A stretch of DNA of 64,000 nucleotides from Paramagnetospirillum caucaseum (GTDB taxonomy: Bacteria; Pseudomonadota; Alphaproteobacteria; Rhodospirillales; Magnetospirillaceae), in contig NZ_AONQ01000001.1 of assembly GCF_000342045.1 (NCBI RefSeq), positions 1 through 64,000 of the forward strand. The letters run 5' to 3'. The notes under the pieces were generated by a model. The model was not told the origin of the DNA. It saw nothing but the letters and a program-made list of their open reading frames with translations, and ran no database searches. Both the position numbers and the translations under genes were made by a program. Every line of letters begins with the position of its first letter. The first letter of the stretch is position 1. Of the stretch, positions 42,985 to 53,120 are shown piece after piece.

Positions 42985-44703
42985 ATGACGACCCATCAAG
43001 ACATCGGCCGCGAAGACGGCCCGGAAACCGCCACGACCACCTTCGAAGACCTCGGCCTCGGGCCGGAGATTCTGAAGGCGCTCGCTGAATCGGGGTATAC
43101 GCACCCCACCCCCATCCAGGCCCAGGCGATCCCTGTGGTGCTCATGGGCCGCGACGTGCTGGGCTGCGCCCAGACCGGAACCGGCAAGACGGCGTCCTTC
43201 ACGCTGCCCATGATCGAGATCCTGGCAGCCGGCCGCGCCAAGGCGCGCATGCCGCGCTCGCTGATCCTGGCACCCACCCGGGAACTGGCCGCCCAGGTGG
43301 CGGAGAACTTCGACAAGTACGGCAAGTACCATCCGCTCAAGAAGGCGCTGATCATCGGCGGCGAATCCATGAGCGACCAGGTGGCCCTGCTGGACCGCGG
43401 CGTCGACGTTCTGATCGCCACGCCGGGGCGCCTGCTCGACATGTTCGAGCGCGGCCGCATCCTGCTCAACGACGTCAAGGTGCTGGTCATCGACGAAGCC
43501 GACCGCATGCTGGACATGGGCTTCATCCCCGATGTCGAGAAGATCGTCGGCCTGCTGCCCAAGATTCGCCAGACCCTGTTCTTCTCGGCCACCATGGGCC
43601 CGGAAATCCGTCGCCTGGCCGACGCCTTCCTGATGAACCCCAAGGAAGTGAAGGTCTCCACCGGCGCATCGGCCGCCACCACCGTGGTCCAGGCCATGGC
43701 CGTGGTCGAGGAGATCGACAAGCGCGAGACGCTGCGCCACCTGATCCGCATCGAGGAAGTGAAGAACGCCTTCATCTTCTGCAATCGCAAGCGCGACGTG
43801 GACGTGCTGTTCCGCTCCCTGAAGAAGCATGGCTTCGACGTGGTGCAGCTGCACGGCGACATGGCCCAGAGCGCGCGGGGCGAGACGCTGGAGAAGTTCA
43901 AGAAGGGCGAAGCCCGCCTGATGGTCTGCTCCGACGTCGCCGCGCGCGGCATCGACATCTCGGCGGTCAGCCATGTCTTCAATTTCGACGTGCCGATCCA
44001 CGCCGAGGACTACGTCCACCGCATCGGCCGCACCGGCCGCGCCGGCATGGAAGGCCACGCCTTCACCATCGCCAGCCCCGACGACGGCCGCTTCGTCGGC
44101 GCCATCGAATCGCTGATCGGCACCACCATTCCCCGCATCGAGGTCGAGGGCGTCCCCGCCCTGGACCTGGACATGACCGCCCGCAAGGGCCGGGGCGGCC
44201 GCACCGGCGGTTCCAAGGATTCCAAGCGCCCCGCCCGGAGCAAGGACGAGGGCCGCAAGGACGAGGGCGCCAAGCCCCGGCGCGAGCGCAAGCCCCGGCG
44301 TGAGGAGACTCCCGCCGCCGAGATCGAGGCCGAGGCCGAGGTCGCTCCCGCCGAATCCATCGAGTCGCCGCGCGAGGAACGTGCCGAGCGGCCCGAACGC
44401 GTCGAGCGCTCCCGCGGGCGCGGGCGTGATCGTGACGAGCCCCGCCGCGACGAGCCCCGCCGTGGCGGACGCAATCGCGACGAAGGCCGCCGTGACGAGC
44501 GCGGCGGACGCCGCCGTGGCCGCATCGACGAACTGGGTATCGGCGAGATGCTGCATCCCGACGGCGTCATCGGCTTCGGCGACCACATGCCCGATTTCAT
44601 CGCCGCCGCGGTGCCGCTGCCGGTCAAGTCGGCCAAATCCGCCGGCGACAGCGATGCGGATATGGATGCGGATGCGGATATGGATTCCGAATCCGAGGAT
44701 TGA
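42985..44703 (+). CDS. DEAD-box RNA helicase, RhlE/DeaD-like
   Basis: 572 residues. Q motif FEDLGLGPEILKALAESGYTHPTPIQ, Walker A AQTGTGKT, PTRELA, DEADRMLDMGF, SAT, then FCNRKRDVDVLF, DVAARGIDI and HRIGRTGRAG. The core is about 390 residues; a long tail follows, rich in Arg, Glu and Asp (blocks such as RDEPRRDEPRRGG) and ending in an acidic DADMDADADMDSESED run, encoded by a hexanucleotide-like repeat. Such tails bind RNA. Function: RNA remodelling in ribosome assembly or cold response. Confidence 0.92.
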   Translation: MTTHQDIGREDGPETATTTFEDLGLGPEILKALAESGYTHPTPIQAQAIPVVLMGRDVLGCAQTGTGKTASFTLPMIEILAAGRAKARMPRSLILAPTRELAAQVAENFDKYGKYHPLKKALIIGGESMSDQVALLDRGVDVLIATPGRLLDMFERGRILLNDVKVLVIDEADRMLDMGFIPDVEKIVGLLPKIRQTLFFSATMGPEIRRLADAFLMNPKEVKVSTGASAATTVVQAMAVVEEIDKRETLRHLIRIEEVKNAFIFCNRKRDVDVLFRSLKKHGFDVVQLHGDMAQSARGETLEKFKKGEARLMVCSDVAARGIDISAVSHVFNFDVPIHAEDYVHRIGRTGRAGMEGHAFTIASPDDGRFVGAIESLIGTTIPRIEVEGVPALDLDMTARKGRGGRTGGSKDSKRPARSKDEGRKDEGAKPRRERKPRREETPAAEIEAEAEVAPAESIESPREERAERPERVERSRGRGRDRDEPRRDEPRRGGRNRDEGRRDERGGRRRGRIDELGIGEMLHPDGVIGFGDHMPDFIAAAVPLPVKSAKSAGDSDADMDADADMDSESED

Positions 44704-44759
44704 CAGGCAACGGGGCGGGCCATCTCGGTGGCTCGCCGGCACGACGGAAGGCGTCCCCC

Positions 44760-44999
44760 ATGCAGACCATCTTCGTCCAGGTGAAATGCGAACTGGGGCT
44801 GGCCTATCAGGTCGCCGACGAGGCTGTCGATATCGAGCAGGTCTCGGAGGTCCACTCCATCTCCGGCCAGTACGACCTGATGGTGAAGTGCTACCTGGAC
44901 GATTCGGCCGATATCGGCCAGTTCGTGGTGGATACCATCCAGCGCCTGCCGGGCGTCAAGGATACCTTCACCCTGATCGCCTTCAAGGCGTTCTCCTGA
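44760..44999 (+). CDS. Stand-alone Lrp/AsnC ligand-binding (RAM) domain protein
   Basis: 79 residues starting MQTIFVQVKCELGLAYQVAD. The whole protein is one RAM domain (EVHSISGQYDLMVKCYLDDSADIGQFVVD, then TFTLIAFKAF). It lacks the winged helix of Lrp regulators. Such small proteins assemble as amino-acid-binding oligomers and may regulate other proteins. The ATG at 44760 fits the domain start; the gene follows the DEAD-box gene by 56 bases. Confidence 0.85.
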   Translation: MQTIFVQVKCELGLAYQVADEAVDIEQVSEVHSISGQYDLMVKCYLDDSADIGQFVVDTIQRLPGVKDTFTLIAFKAFS

Positions 45000-45052
45000 A
45001 GTCTTGTTGGGCCGGACTGCCGCCGGGGCGGTGAAATCCACCCACCTCACAC

Positions 45053-45069
45053 TTTAGAATTATTTTAAA
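45053..45069. promoter_or_regulatory. Irr-like (iron control element) box upstream of rubrerythrin
   Basis: TTTAGAA-tta-TTTTAAA matches the alphaproteobacterial iron control element TTTAGAA-N3-TTCTAAA at 13 of 14 positions. It lies 120 bases upstream of the rubrerythrin start, suggesting control by Irr, i.e. by iron or heme supply. Confidence 0.6.
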
Positions 45070-45189
45070 GCCGTGACATCCTCCCCACCTTCCTGACAGG
45101 GCCTCTCCGTTCCGGGCCTTTGGCCTCGGACGGCGGCGCCTTCCCCGACGCGCCCCATGACGGTCGCGAGGACCAGCAGGAGGAACCCC

Positions 45190-45612
45190 ATGGCATCCCT
45201 GAACGGCTCCAAGACTATGGACAACCTGAAGGCGGCCTTTGCCGGCGAGAGCCAGGCCAACCGCCGCTACCTCTATTTCGCCCAGAAGGCGGACGTGGAG
45301 GGACACAACGACGTCTCCGCCCTGTTCCGCTCGACGGCGGAGGGCGAGACCGGCCACGCCTTCGGCCACCTGGAATTCCTGGAGGCGGTGGGCGACCCGG
45401 CCACCGGCCAGCCCATCGGCCCCACCGATTCCAACCTCAAGGCGGCGGTTGCCGGCGAGACCCACGAATACACCGACATGTATCCCGGCATGGCCCGTAC
45501 CGCCCGCGACGAGGGTTTCGACGAGATCGCCGACTGGTTCGAGACCCTGGCCAAGGCGGAGAAATCCCATGCCGGCCGTTTCCAGAAGGCCCTGGACGGA
45601 ATGGGAAGCTGA
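45190..45612 (+). CDS. Rubrerythrin (ferritin-like domain only)
   Basis: 140 residues from ATG 45190 with AGGAGGAACCCC upstream. Ferritin-like di-iron ligands: [32 protein letters not shown] and [10 protein letters not shown] (E-x2-H type). There is no C-terminal rubredoxin-like CxxC pair, so this is a short rubrerythrin, 30-40 residues shorter than the classical type. Expected role: peroxide reduction or iron handling. First gene of a likely three-gene operon behind an Irr-like box. Confidence 0.92.
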   Translation: MASLNGSKTMDNLKAAFAGESQANRRYLYFAQKADVEGHNDVSALFRSTAEGETGHAFGHLEFLEAVGDPATGQPIGPTDSNLKAAVAGETHEYTDMYPGMARTARDEGFDEIADWFETLAKAEKSHAGRFQKALDGMGS

Positions 45613-45716
45613 CGCTTCTGTCCGCGCCCTGTGCGGGCAGGATGCCTGCGCTCCAAGGAGGACGGCTTTCCTTGGGGCGCGGCCGTCCCGGCCGCATCGC
45701 CTTGAAGGAGGACATC

Positions 45717-47066
45717 ATGCGCGAAGGCAGCCTGGAAGCCCCCACCCGCCATGCCCATGACTGGCGGAGTCCCGATTACCTGGACCCGACCAGGGTGGAC
45801 GCGGAGCTGCGCCGCCAGTTCGAGATCTGCCACGGCTGCCGCCGCTGCTTCAACCTGTGCGATTCCTTCCCCCGCCTGTTCGACCTGATCGACGCGGCGG
45901 GCGATGCCGAGCTGGCGGGTGTTTCCACCCCGGCGCTGAAGCCGGTGGTCGACGCCTGCACGCTCTGCGACATGTGCTTCATGACCAAGTGTCCCTACGT
46001 GCCGCCCCACGCGTTCGACCTGGACATCCCCCACCTGATGGTGCGCTACCGCGCCATGGAGACGGCCCGGGGAAACACGCCCTTCGTCGCCCGCCAGCTG
46101 ACCCGGACCGACCGTAACGGAAGGCTGGCCGGGCTGGCCCCCGCCCTGGCCAACTGGGCGACACGGCGCGGCAACCGCCTGACCCGGCCGCTGCTCAAGC
46201 TGGCCGCCGGCATCCATCCCGATGCCGACCTGCCCCGCTATCACGCCGACACCCTGGAAAAACGCGCCAGGGCCGGGGCGCCGCCCATCAACCAATCCGC
46301 CCCCGCTTTGGGGCGCAAGGCGGTGCTGTTCGCCACCTGCTTCGGCAATTACAACAATCCCGACATCGGTTCCGCCGCCCGCGCCGTGCTGGCCCATAAC
46401 GGCGTGGTCACCGAGCTGGTCTATCCCGAATGCTGCGGCATGCCGCAACTGGAGCACGGCGAGATGGAGGAGGTGGCGCGCAAGGCCCGCTCCGTCGCCC
46501 GATCCCTGGGCGAATGGATCGACAAGGGCTGGGACATCGTCGCCCTGGTGCCGTCCTGCGCCCTGATGCTGAAATTCGAGTGGCCGCTGATCGAGCCCGG
46601 CGACGAGGCGGTCCGGCAACTGGCTGCCGCCACCTGGGACATCACCGAATACATCGTCGACATCGCCCGCAAGGAGGGCCTCGCCCCCGGCTTGAAGCCG
46701 GTGCCGGACGGCGTGGTGCTGCACCTGTCCTGCCACGCCCGCGCCCAGAACATGGGGGCCAAGGGCGCCGACCTGCTGCGCCTGATCCCCGACACCCCGG
46801 TCAAGGTGGTGGAACGCTGCTCGGGCCACGGCGGATCGTGGGGGATCAAGACCGGGTTCTTCCCGGTGGCGCTGAAGGTGGGCAAGCCCGCCGCCCGCCA
46901 GGCCGCCGACAGCGGCTGCGGCCACTTGGCCGCCGAATGCCCCCTGGCCGGGGCGCATGTGGCCCAGGGGATCGAGGGCATCGACCCCGCCTCACGGCTC
47001 AAATCCTCGCGCCATCCCGTCGAGATTTTCGCCGCCGCCTACGGCTTGAGCGGAGGGAACCGGTGA
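45717..47066 (+). CDS. Heterodisulfide reductase/GlpC-related Fe-S protein
   Basis: 449 residues from ATG 45717 (GAAGGAGGACATC upstream). Two [4Fe-4S] ferredoxin-type clusters: [11 protein letters not shown] near residue 40 and [13 protein letters not shown] near 82. The C-terminal half has CCG-type repeats: [16 protein letters not shown] and a degenerate second, [12 protein letters not shown], which lacks one Cys. Similar to anaerobic glycerol-3-phosphate dehydrogenase subunit C and HdrD-like electron-transfer subunits. Starts 104 bases after rubrerythrin. Electron donor or acceptor not known. Confidence 0.85.
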   Translation: MREGSLEAPTRHAHDWRSPDYLDPTRVDAELRRQFEICHGCRRCFNLCDSFPRLFDLIDAAGDAELAGVSTPALKPVVDACTLCDMCFMTKCPYVPPHAFDLDIPHLMVRYRAMETARGNTPFVARQLTRTDRNGRLAGLAPALANWATRRGNRLTRPLLKLAAGIHPDADLPRYHADTLEKRARAGAPPINQSAPALGRKAVLFATCFGNYNNPDIGSAARAVLAHNGVVTELVYPECCGMPQLEHGEMEEVARKARSVARSLGEWIDKGWDIVALVPSCALMLKFEWPLIEPGDEAVRQLAAATWDITEYIVDIARKEGLAPGLKPVPDGVVLHLSCHARAQNMGAKGADLLRLIPDTPVKVVERCSGHGGSWGIKTGFFPVALKVGKPAARQAADSGCGHLAAECPLAGAHVAQGIEGIDPASRLKSSRHPVEIFAAAYGLSGGNR

Positions 47067-47159
47067 ACCGGGCCCCGACTAGGCCCAAGGGGTCGCGCTG
47101 CTTATGCCGCGAAAGCCAAGCGGAATTTATCGAGGCGTCGCTATGAAAGGGAACGGAAA

Positions 47160-47741
47160 ATGACCGTCATCACTCCCGCCGACATCCTGCCGCTCGACGC
47201 CTATGAGAGGGTGCGGCCCCAGACCCGCGCCGCCATCATCGCCCTGAAGCGCAACCGCCGGCTGGCGGTGGGGCCGCATGTCACGGTGTTCTTCGAATGC
47301 CGCGACACCATGCTCTACCAGATTCACGAGATGCTGCGCGCCGAGAAGGGCGGCGCGGCCCAGTTGGAAGGCGAGTTGGAGGCCTACAATTCCCTGATCC
47401 CCAACGGCGGCGAGCTGATCGCCACCCTGATGATCGAGATCGACGACGAAGGCCTGCGCCACCGGGTGCTGTCGGGGCTGGGCGGCATCGAGGAGAGCAT
47501 CGCGCTCGAGGTGGACGGCGAAGCCGTCGCCGCCCGCCCCGAGACCGACGTGGAACGCACCACCGCCGACGGCAAGACCTCGTCGGTGCATTTCCTCCAC
47601 TTCCCCTTCACCCCCGCCCAGATCGAGCGCTTCCGCCGCCCCGGCGCCCGGGTGGTGTTCACCGTTTCCCATCCCGGCTACGGCCACATGGCGGTGCTGC
47701 CGCCGGCCACCATGGCCGCGTTGGCGGGCGACTTTTCCTAA
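47160..47741 (+). CDS. DUF3501 family protein
   Basis: 193 residues beginning MTVITPADILPLDAYERVRP, with RNRRLAVGPHVTVFFECRDTMLYQIHEMLRAE and SVHFLHFPFTPAQIERF, the DUF3501 pattern. Encoded after the Fe-S protein, matching a recurrent rubrerythrin / HdrD-like / DUF3501 gene set. No catalytic residues are established. It may help assemble or partner the Fe-S protein. A gap of 93 bases separates them, containing no gene. Confidence 0.85.
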   Translation: MTVITPADILPLDAYERVRPQTRAAIIALKRNRRLAVGPHVTVFFECRDTMLYQIHEMLRAEKGGAAQLEGELEAYNSLIPNGGELIATLMIEIDDEGLRHRVLSGLGGIEESIALEVDGEAVAARPETDVERTTADGKTSSVHFLHFPFTPAQIERFRRPGARVVFTVSHPGYGHMAVLPPATMAALAGDFS

Positions 47742-47869
47742 CTCCCCATCCGGGTGGCACGGGGCCTATCCACAAGAATCTTGCGGATAGGTCCGAACGG
47801 GTGTTCCTACGCTTGACCCGGCCCCCCACTATCGGCCAAAACACCTCACCGGAAATTGGATGTTGGCCG

Positions 47870-48844
47870 ATGACCGAACAGTGCAAGCCTGGGACCGGCA
47901 GCGGGACCATCGGAGCCTATGAACTGCGCCGCGCCACCGAGGCGGCGGCGCGGGCCGCCTATGCCTGGATCGGGCGCGGCGACAAGGCCCTGGCCGACGA
48001 TGCCGCCGTCTCCGCCATGCAGGCCGGGCTGGACAGCCTGAACCTGGACGGGCGGATGCTGGTGGGCGAAGGCCCCGCCGACGAGATCGGCATGCTCTAT
48101 CACGGCCAGCGCTTCGGCTCCGGCACGGCCGAGCCCGCCTGGGACCTGGTGGTCGATCCGCTGGAGGGCACCTCGTTCCTGGCCAAGGGGATGACCAACG
48201 CCATGGCGGTGGTAGCCATGGCGCCCCACGGCAGCCTGTTCGACCCGGCTCCGGCCCGCTATATGGAAAAGCTGGCCGCTCCGCCCGCCGCCAAGGGAAA
48301 AATCGATCCCCAGGCCCCGGTGGCCGAGCGGTTGCGGCAATTATCCGGGGCGCTGAACAAGCCGGTCGAGGACATCACCGTCTACGTGATCGAGAAACCG
48401 CGCCACAAGGCGCTGGTCCAGGCCATCCACGCCGCCGGGGCCCGCGTCGCCCTCTATCCGGCCGGCGACGTGGCCGGCGCCCTGATGGCGGCCATTCCCG
48501 GTTCCGGCATCGACGCCCTGATGGGCACCGGCGGCACGCCCGAAGGCCTGCTGTCGGCCATGGCCATCCGCGCCATGGGCGGCGAGTTCCTCGGCCGCAT
48601 CGACCCGCAGCTGGCCACCGAGGCCGCCGCCGTCCAGGCCGCCGGCATGGACCTTGGCCGCTGGTACCTGTTATCCGAGATGGTCCGCACCGACGACGTG
48701 GTGTTCTGCGCCACCGGGATCACCACCGGCCTGCTGCTCGACGGCGTCGAGCGCACCCGCGAATCGGAAAAGACCCAGACCCTGATGATCGGCGGGGCCG
48801 CCGGGCCGCGCCAGATGCTGACCTCGTGGCACCACCGCGCCTGA
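47870..48844 (+). CDS. glpX: Class II fructose-1,6-bisphosphatase (GlpX-like)
   Basis: 324 residues. Metal-dependent phosphatase motifs: DDAAVSAMQAGLDSLNLDGRMLVGEGPADE, WDLVVDPLEGTSFLAKG, GTGGTPEGLLSAMAIRAMGGEF. Cleaves the 1-phosphate of fructose-1,6-bisphosphate (and possibly sedoheptulose-1,7-bisphosphate). First gene of a set with tkt, fba and rpe, so a Calvin-cycle or pentose phosphate regeneration role is likely. 32 bases separate it from tkt. Confidence 0.92.
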   Translation: MTEQCKPGTGSGTIGAYELRRATEAAARAAYAWIGRGDKALADDAAVSAMQAGLDSLNLDGRMLVGEGPADEIGMLYHGQRFGSGTAEPAWDLVVDPLEGTSFLAKGMTNAMAVVAMAPHGSLFDPAPARYMEKLAAPPAAKGKIDPQAPVAERLRQLSGALNKPVEDITVYVIEKPRHKALVQAIHAAGARVALYPAGDVAGALMAAIPGSGIDALMGTGGTPEGLLSAMAIRAMGGEFLGRIDPQLATEAAAVQAAGMDLGRWYLLSEMVRTDDVVFCATGITTGLLLDGVERTRESEKTQTLMIGGAAGPRQMLTSWHHRA

Positions 48845-48876
48845 CTTGACCCTTCACTTTAGTTAAGGACTCCTCG

Positions 48877-50850
48877 ATGACCACCCACGCCGCAATGGCC
48901 AATGCCATCCGCTTCCTGACCATGGACGCCATCGAGAAGTCCAAATCGGGGCATCCCGGCATGCCCATGGGCATGGCCGACGTGGCCACCGTGCTGTTCT
49001 CGCGCTTCCTCAAGTTCGATGCCAAGGCCCCCAAATGGGCTGACCGCGACCGCTTTGTGCTGTCGGCCGGTCATGGCTCCATGCTGCTCTACGCCCTGGG
49101 CTACCTGACCGGCTTCGACGACCTTTCCGATATCGAGCAGATCAGAAATTTCCGCCAGTTGGGCTACCGCACCGCCGGCCACCCGGAATTCGGCCACGTC
49201 GCCATCGCCGAGACCACCACCGGCCCGCTGGGCCAGGGCATCGCCAACGCCGTGGGCTTCGCCCTGGCCGAGAAGATGGCCGCCGCCCGCCATGGCGCCG
49301 ACATCGTCGACCACTACACCTACGTCATGGCCGGCGACGGCTGCCTGATGGAGGGCCTCAGCCAGGAGGCCATTTCCCTGGCCGGCGTGTGGAACCTGTC
49401 CAAGCTGATCGTACTGTGGGACGACAACCACATCTGCATCGACGGCGACACCGCGGTGTCCACCTCGGACGACCAACTGGCCCGCTTCGCCGCCTCCAAC
49501 TGGGACGTGTGCCGCGTCGATGGCCATGACCCCGAGGCCATCGCCACCGCCATCGAAGCCGCCCGGCAAACCGGCCAGCCCAGCCTGATCGCCTGCCGCA
49601 CCACTATCGGCAAGGGCGCCCCCACCAAGGCGGGCAGCGAGAAGGTTCACGGCGCGCCGCTGGGCGGTGACGAGATCGCCGCCGCGCGGACCGCCGCCGA
49701 CTGGCCGCACGCTCCCTTCGAGATTCCCGCCGACGTGCTGTCCGCCTGGCGCGCCGCCGGGAGCAAAGGCGCGGCGGCCCGCGCCCAGTGGGAGAAGCGC
49801 CTGGGCGCCTATGGGGCCAAGGCCGAGTTCGAGCGCACCAATACCGGCCAGTTGCCCGAAGCCTGGAAGCAGGCGGTGTCGGCCTTCAAGCAGAAGGTCT
49901 CCGCCGAACAGCCCAAATGGGCCACCCGCAAGGCCAGCCAGGAAGTGCTGGAAGCGCTGACCCCCGCCATCCCCGAGATGATCGGCGGCTCGGCCGACCT
50001 CACCCACTCGAATCTCACCATCACCAAGGCCACCAAGCCGGTGTCGGCCAGGGACTTCTCGGGCCGCTACATCCATTACGGCGTGCGCGAACACGGCATG
50101 GCCGCCATCATGAACGGCCTGTCGCTCCACGGCGGTTTCATCCCCTATGGCGGCACCTTCCTGATCTTCGCCAACTACCTGTGGCCGGCGCTGCGCATGA
50201 GCGCCATGATGGACCAGCGGGTGCTCTACGTGCTGACCCACGATTCCATCGGCCTGGGCGAGGACGGCCCCACCCACCAGCCCATCGAGACCCTGGCGGC
50301 GCTGCGCGCCACCCCCAACGTGCTGGTGTTCCGCCCCGCCGATCCGGTGGAGACCATGGAGGCCTACGAGGCCGCCCTGGAAAACACCACCGGCCCCAGC
50401 GTCTTCGCCCTGTCGCGCCAGAACCTGCCGACGCTGCGCACCACCCACACCGACGAGAACCTCACCGCCAAGGGCGCCTATGTGCTGGCCGAGGCGGAGG
50501 GAAGCAAGCGCCAGGTCACCCTGATCGCCACCGGCTCGGAAGTCAGCCTGGCCATGGAGGCCCGCAAGCTGCTGGCCGGCAAGGGCATCGCGGCCGCCGT
50601 GGTCTCCATGCCCTGCTGGGAACTGTTCGAACGCCAGCCGAAGGAGTATCGTTCGGCTGTGCTGGGTGAAGGCACCGTGCGGGTCGCCGTCGAGGCGCTG
50701 GGCACCTTCGGGTGGGAGCGCTGGACCGGTGAAAACGGCGCCGTCATCGGCATGAACGGCTTCGGAGCCTCGGCCCCCGCCGAGAAACTCTACGAGCATT
50801 TCGGCATTACCGCCCAAGCGGTGGCCGACGCCGCCCAGGCCCGCCTCTAA
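48877..50850 (+). CDS. tkt: Transketolase
   Basis: 657 residues, standard length. ThDP-binding [13 protein letters not shown] and NNWD-like region [12 protein letters not shown], substrate His residues near the N-terminus ([11 protein letters not shown]), pyrimidine domain [12 protein letters not shown] and C-terminal domain from about 530. Transfers C2 units between sugar phosphates. Between glpX and fba, fitting a cbbT-type role. Confidence 0.96.
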   Translation: MTTHAAMANAIRFLTMDAIEKSKSGHPGMPMGMADVATVLFSRFLKFDAKAPKWADRDRFVLSAGHGSMLLYALGYLTGFDDLSDIEQIRNFRQLGYRTAGHPEFGHVAIAETTTGPLGQGIANAVGFALAEKMAAARHGADIVDHYTYVMAGDGCLMEGLSQEAISLAGVWNLSKLIVLWDDNHICIDGDTAVSTSDDQLARFAASNWDVCRVDGHDPEAIATAIEAARQTGQPSLIACRTTIGKGAPTKAGSEKVHGAPLGGDEIAAARTAADWPHAPFEIPADVLSAWRAAGSKGAAARAQWEKRLGAYGAKAEFERTNTGQLPEAWKQAVSAFKQKVSAEQPKWATRKASQEVLEALTPAIPEMIGGSADLTHSNLTITKATKPVSARDFSGRYIHYGVREHGMAAIMNGLSLHGGFIPYGGTFLIFANYLWPALRMSAMMDQRVLYVLTHDSIGLGEDGPTHQPIETLAALRATPNVLVFRPADPVETMEAYEAALENTTGPSVFALSRQNLPTLRTTHTDENLTAKGAYVLAEAEGSKRQVTLIATGSEVSLAMEARKLLAGKGIAAAVVSMPCWELFERQPKEYRSAVLGEGTVRVAVEALGTFGWERWTGENGAVIGMNGFGASAPAEKLYEHFGITAQAVADAAQARL

Positions 50851-50892
50851 GACGGGCCGGACCGGAAAACGCCAGGAAGGAGATGAAGTAAG

Positions 50893-51957
50893 ATGTCCCT
50901 TGTTTCCATGCGCCAGCTCCTCGACCACGCCGCGGAGAACGGCTACGGCATTCCCGCCTTCAACGTGAACAACATGGAGCAGGTCAAGGCGATCATGGAG
51001 GCCGCCTCGGCCACCGATTCGCCCGTCATCCTCCAGGCCTCGGCCGGCGCCCGCAAGTATGCCGGCGAGCCCTTCCTCCGCCACCTGATCCTCGCCGCCA
51101 TCGAGGCGTTCCCCCAGGTTCCGGTCTGCATGCACCAGGACCACGGCACCAGCCCGGCCATCAACGTGCGGGCCATCCAGTCCGGCTTCTCGTCGGTGAT
51201 GATGGACGGCTCGCTCAAGGAAGACGGCAAGACTCCCGCCAGCTGGGACTACAACGTCGACGTCACCCGGCGGGTGGTCGATATCGCCCATGCCTGCGGC
51301 GTCTCGGTCGAGGGTGAGCTGGGCTGCCTGGGCTCGCTGGAAAGCGGCATGGCGGGCGAGGAGGACGGCGTCGGCGCCGAGGGCAAGCTGGACCATTCCC
51401 AGCTGCTGACCGACCCGAACGAGGCCGCCGAATTCGTCAAGCTGACCCAGGTGGACGCCCTGGCCATCGCCATCGGCACCAGCCACGGCGCCTATAAGTT
51501 CACCCGTCCGCCGACCGGCGAAGTGCTGGCCATCAAGCGCATCAAGGAAATCCACGCCCGCATCCCCAACACCCATCTGGTGATGCACGGCTCCTCCTCG
51601 GTGCCCCAGGACCTGCTGAAGATCGTCAACGATTTCGGCGGCGATCTGGGCCAGACCTACGGCGTGCCGGTCGAGGAAATCGTCGAGGGCATCAAGCACG
51701 GCGTGCGCAAGATCAACATCGACACCGATCTGCGTCTGGCCGTCACCGGCACCATCCGCAAGTACTTCCACGACAACCCCAAGAAGTTCGACCCCCGCGA
51801 CTACCTGAAGCCCTCCATCGCCGCCATGGTCAAGGTCTGCACGTCGCGCTACGAAGCCTTCGGCACCGCCGGCCAGGCCTCGAAGATCAAGGTGATCGGG
51901 CTGGAGGACATGAGCAGCCGCTACGCCAAGGGCGAGCTGGCTCCCAAGGTGAACTGA
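50893..51957 (+). CDS. fba: Class II fructose-bisphosphate aldolase (CbbA-type)
   Basis: 354 residues. Zinc and substrate motifs: [35 protein letters not shown] and [10 protein letters not shown], with NIDTDLRLA near the C-terminus. Catalyses fructose-1,6-bisphosphate formation from triose phosphates (reversible). It follows tkt by 42 bases with AGGAGATGAAGTAAG upstream. The sequence is of the long class II type seen in Calvin-cycle operons. Confidence 0.95.
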   Translation: MSLVSMRQLLDHAAENGYGIPAFNVNNMEQVKAIMEAASATDSPVILQASAGARKYAGEPFLRHLILAAIEAFPQVPVCMHQDHGTSPAINVRAIQSGFSSVMMDGSLKEDGKTPASWDYNVDVTRRVVDIAHACGVSVEGELGCLGSLESGMAGEEDGVGAEGKLDHSQLLTDPNEAAEFVKLTQVDALAIAIGTSHGAYKFTRPPTGEVLAIKRIKEIHARIPNTHLVMHGSSSVPQDLLKIVNDFGGDLGQTYGVPVEEIVEGIKHGVRKINIDTDLRLAVTGTIRKYFHDNPKKFDPRDYLKPSIAAMVKVCTSRYEAFGTAGQASKIKVIGLEDMSSRYAKGELAPKVN

Positions 51958-51971
51958 GAAACCTCAACATG

Positions 51972-52034
51972 TCGTCACCCCCGGGCTCGTCCCGGGGGGG
52001 CCATGGATGGCCGGGTCAAGCCCGGCCATGACGA
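51972..52034. repeat. REP-like palindromic repeat between fba and rpe
   Basis: Terminal TCGTCA / TGACGA, with two inner hairpins, CCCCGGG-ctcgt-CCCGGGG and GGCCGGG-tcaa-GCCCGGCC. The GGCCGGGTCAAGCCCGGCC core is a common alphaproteobacterial repeat. Could modulate the fba-rpe mRNA. Confidence 0.7.
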
Positions 52035-52056
52035 TTTCTAAGACAGGACCACCCCC

Positions 52057-52698
52057 ATGACCGTCAAGATCGCGCCTTCCATCCTGTCCGCCGACTTCGC
52101 CCGCCTGGGCGATGAGGTCAGGGCCATCGACGAGGCCGGCTGCGACTGGGTGCATATCGACGTCATGGACGGCCACTTCGTGCCGAATCTCACCTTCGGC
52201 CCGGCCATCATCAAGGCCATCCGGCCCTATACCACCAAGGTCTTCGACGTCCACCTGATGATCGACCCGGCCCAGCCCTATATCGAGGACTACGCCAAGG
52301 CCGGGGCCGACATCATCGTGGTGCACGCCGAGGCCGACAAGCACCTGGACCGCTCGCTGCAGCTGATCCGCTCGCTGGGCAAGAAGGCCGGCGTGTCGCT
52401 CAACCCCTCGACCCCCGAGACCGTCCTGGAATACGTCATGGACAAGCTCGACCTGGTGCTGGTGATGAGCGTCAATCCCGGCTTCGGCGGCCAGAGCTTC
52501 ATCGAGGCCCAACTGGAAAAGATCGCCCGCATCAAAAGGATGATCGGCCACCGCATGATCGACCTGGAAGTGGACGGCGGCGTCACCGCCGACAACGCCC
52601 ACCGCGTGGTCGCCGCCGGCGCCAACGTCCTGGTGGCCGGCTCGGCGGTGTTCAAGACCAAGGATTATGCTGCTAATATTGCGGCGTTGCGGCGCTAA
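52057..52698 (+). CDS. rpe: Ribulose-phosphate 3-epimerase
   Basis: 213 residues, standard TIM barrel. [63 protein letters not shown] and [10 protein letters not shown]. Interconverts ribulose- and xylulose-5-phosphate. Last gene of the sugar phosphate group; a 99-base interval with a REP-like repeat separates it from fba. Its stop overlaps the convergent VOC gene by 4 bases. Confidence 0.96.
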   Translation: MTVKIAPSILSADFARLGDEVRAIDEAGCDWVHIDVMDGHFVPNLTFGPAIIKAIRPYTTKVFDVHLMIDPAQPYIEDYAKAGADIIVVHAEADKHLDRSLQLIRSLGKKAGVSLNPSTPETVLEYVMDKLDLVLVMSVNPGFGGQSFIEAQLEKIARIKRMIGHRMIDLEVDGGVTADNAHRVVAAGANVLVAGSAVFKTKDYAANIAALRR

Positions 52699-53120
52699 TC
52701 CGGCAGCGTCAGCCTCCCGTCCTCGCCCAGATTGAAGCCGGGATTCCACGCCACCTCCCAGGCGAAGCCGTCGGGATCGGCGAAATAGCCGCTGTAGCCG
52801 CCCCAGAACGCCTCCTCGGCCGGTTTGAGCAGGCGGGCTCCGGCCGCCACCGCTTCGGCCAGCACCCTATCCACCTCGTCGCGGCTGCGGGTGTTGTAGG
52901 CCAGGGCGAAACCGGGAAAGCCGCTGCCCTCGGCCGACAGGCGGGCATCGGCGGCAAGGTCGCTCCGGGGATAGAGCGACAGGGCCAGGCCGCCCATCTG
53001 ATAGAAGGCGACGCCTTCGGCCGCCGCCACCTTGCGCCGCCAGCCCAGCCCTTCATAGAAGGCCCGCGCCCGGTCAAGGTCGGCGACGCCCAGGGTGATC
53101 AGACTGATGCGTGGTTCCAT
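52695..53120 (-). CDS. VOC (glyoxalase/bleomycin resistance) family protein
   Basis: 141 residues from ATG 53120, [27 protein letters not shown]. One half of the fold, then [21 protein letters not shown] and [18 protein letters not shown]. Family proteins bind a metal and small molecules; no specific substrate is indicated. Overlaps the end of the upstream PNPOx-family gene by 22 bases, so the two are co-transcribed. Confidence 0.85.
   Translation of the reverse strand: MEPRISLITLGVADLDRARAFYEGLGWRRKVAAAEGVAFYQMGGLALSLYPRSDLAADARLSAEGSGFPGFALAYNTRSRDEVDRVLAEAVAAGARLLKPAEEAFWGGYSGYFADPDGFAWEVAWNPGFNLGEDGRLTLPD

Noticed and set aside
44657-44700. Hexanucleotide repeat at the 3' end of the DEAD-box gene as a mobile or phase-variable element
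   Set aside because: Changes of whole units keep the frame and only alter the acidic tail length.
48859-51771. 970-codon minus-strand frame opposite tkt and fba
   Set aside because: Antisense shadow; both plus-strand genes are complete and recognisable.
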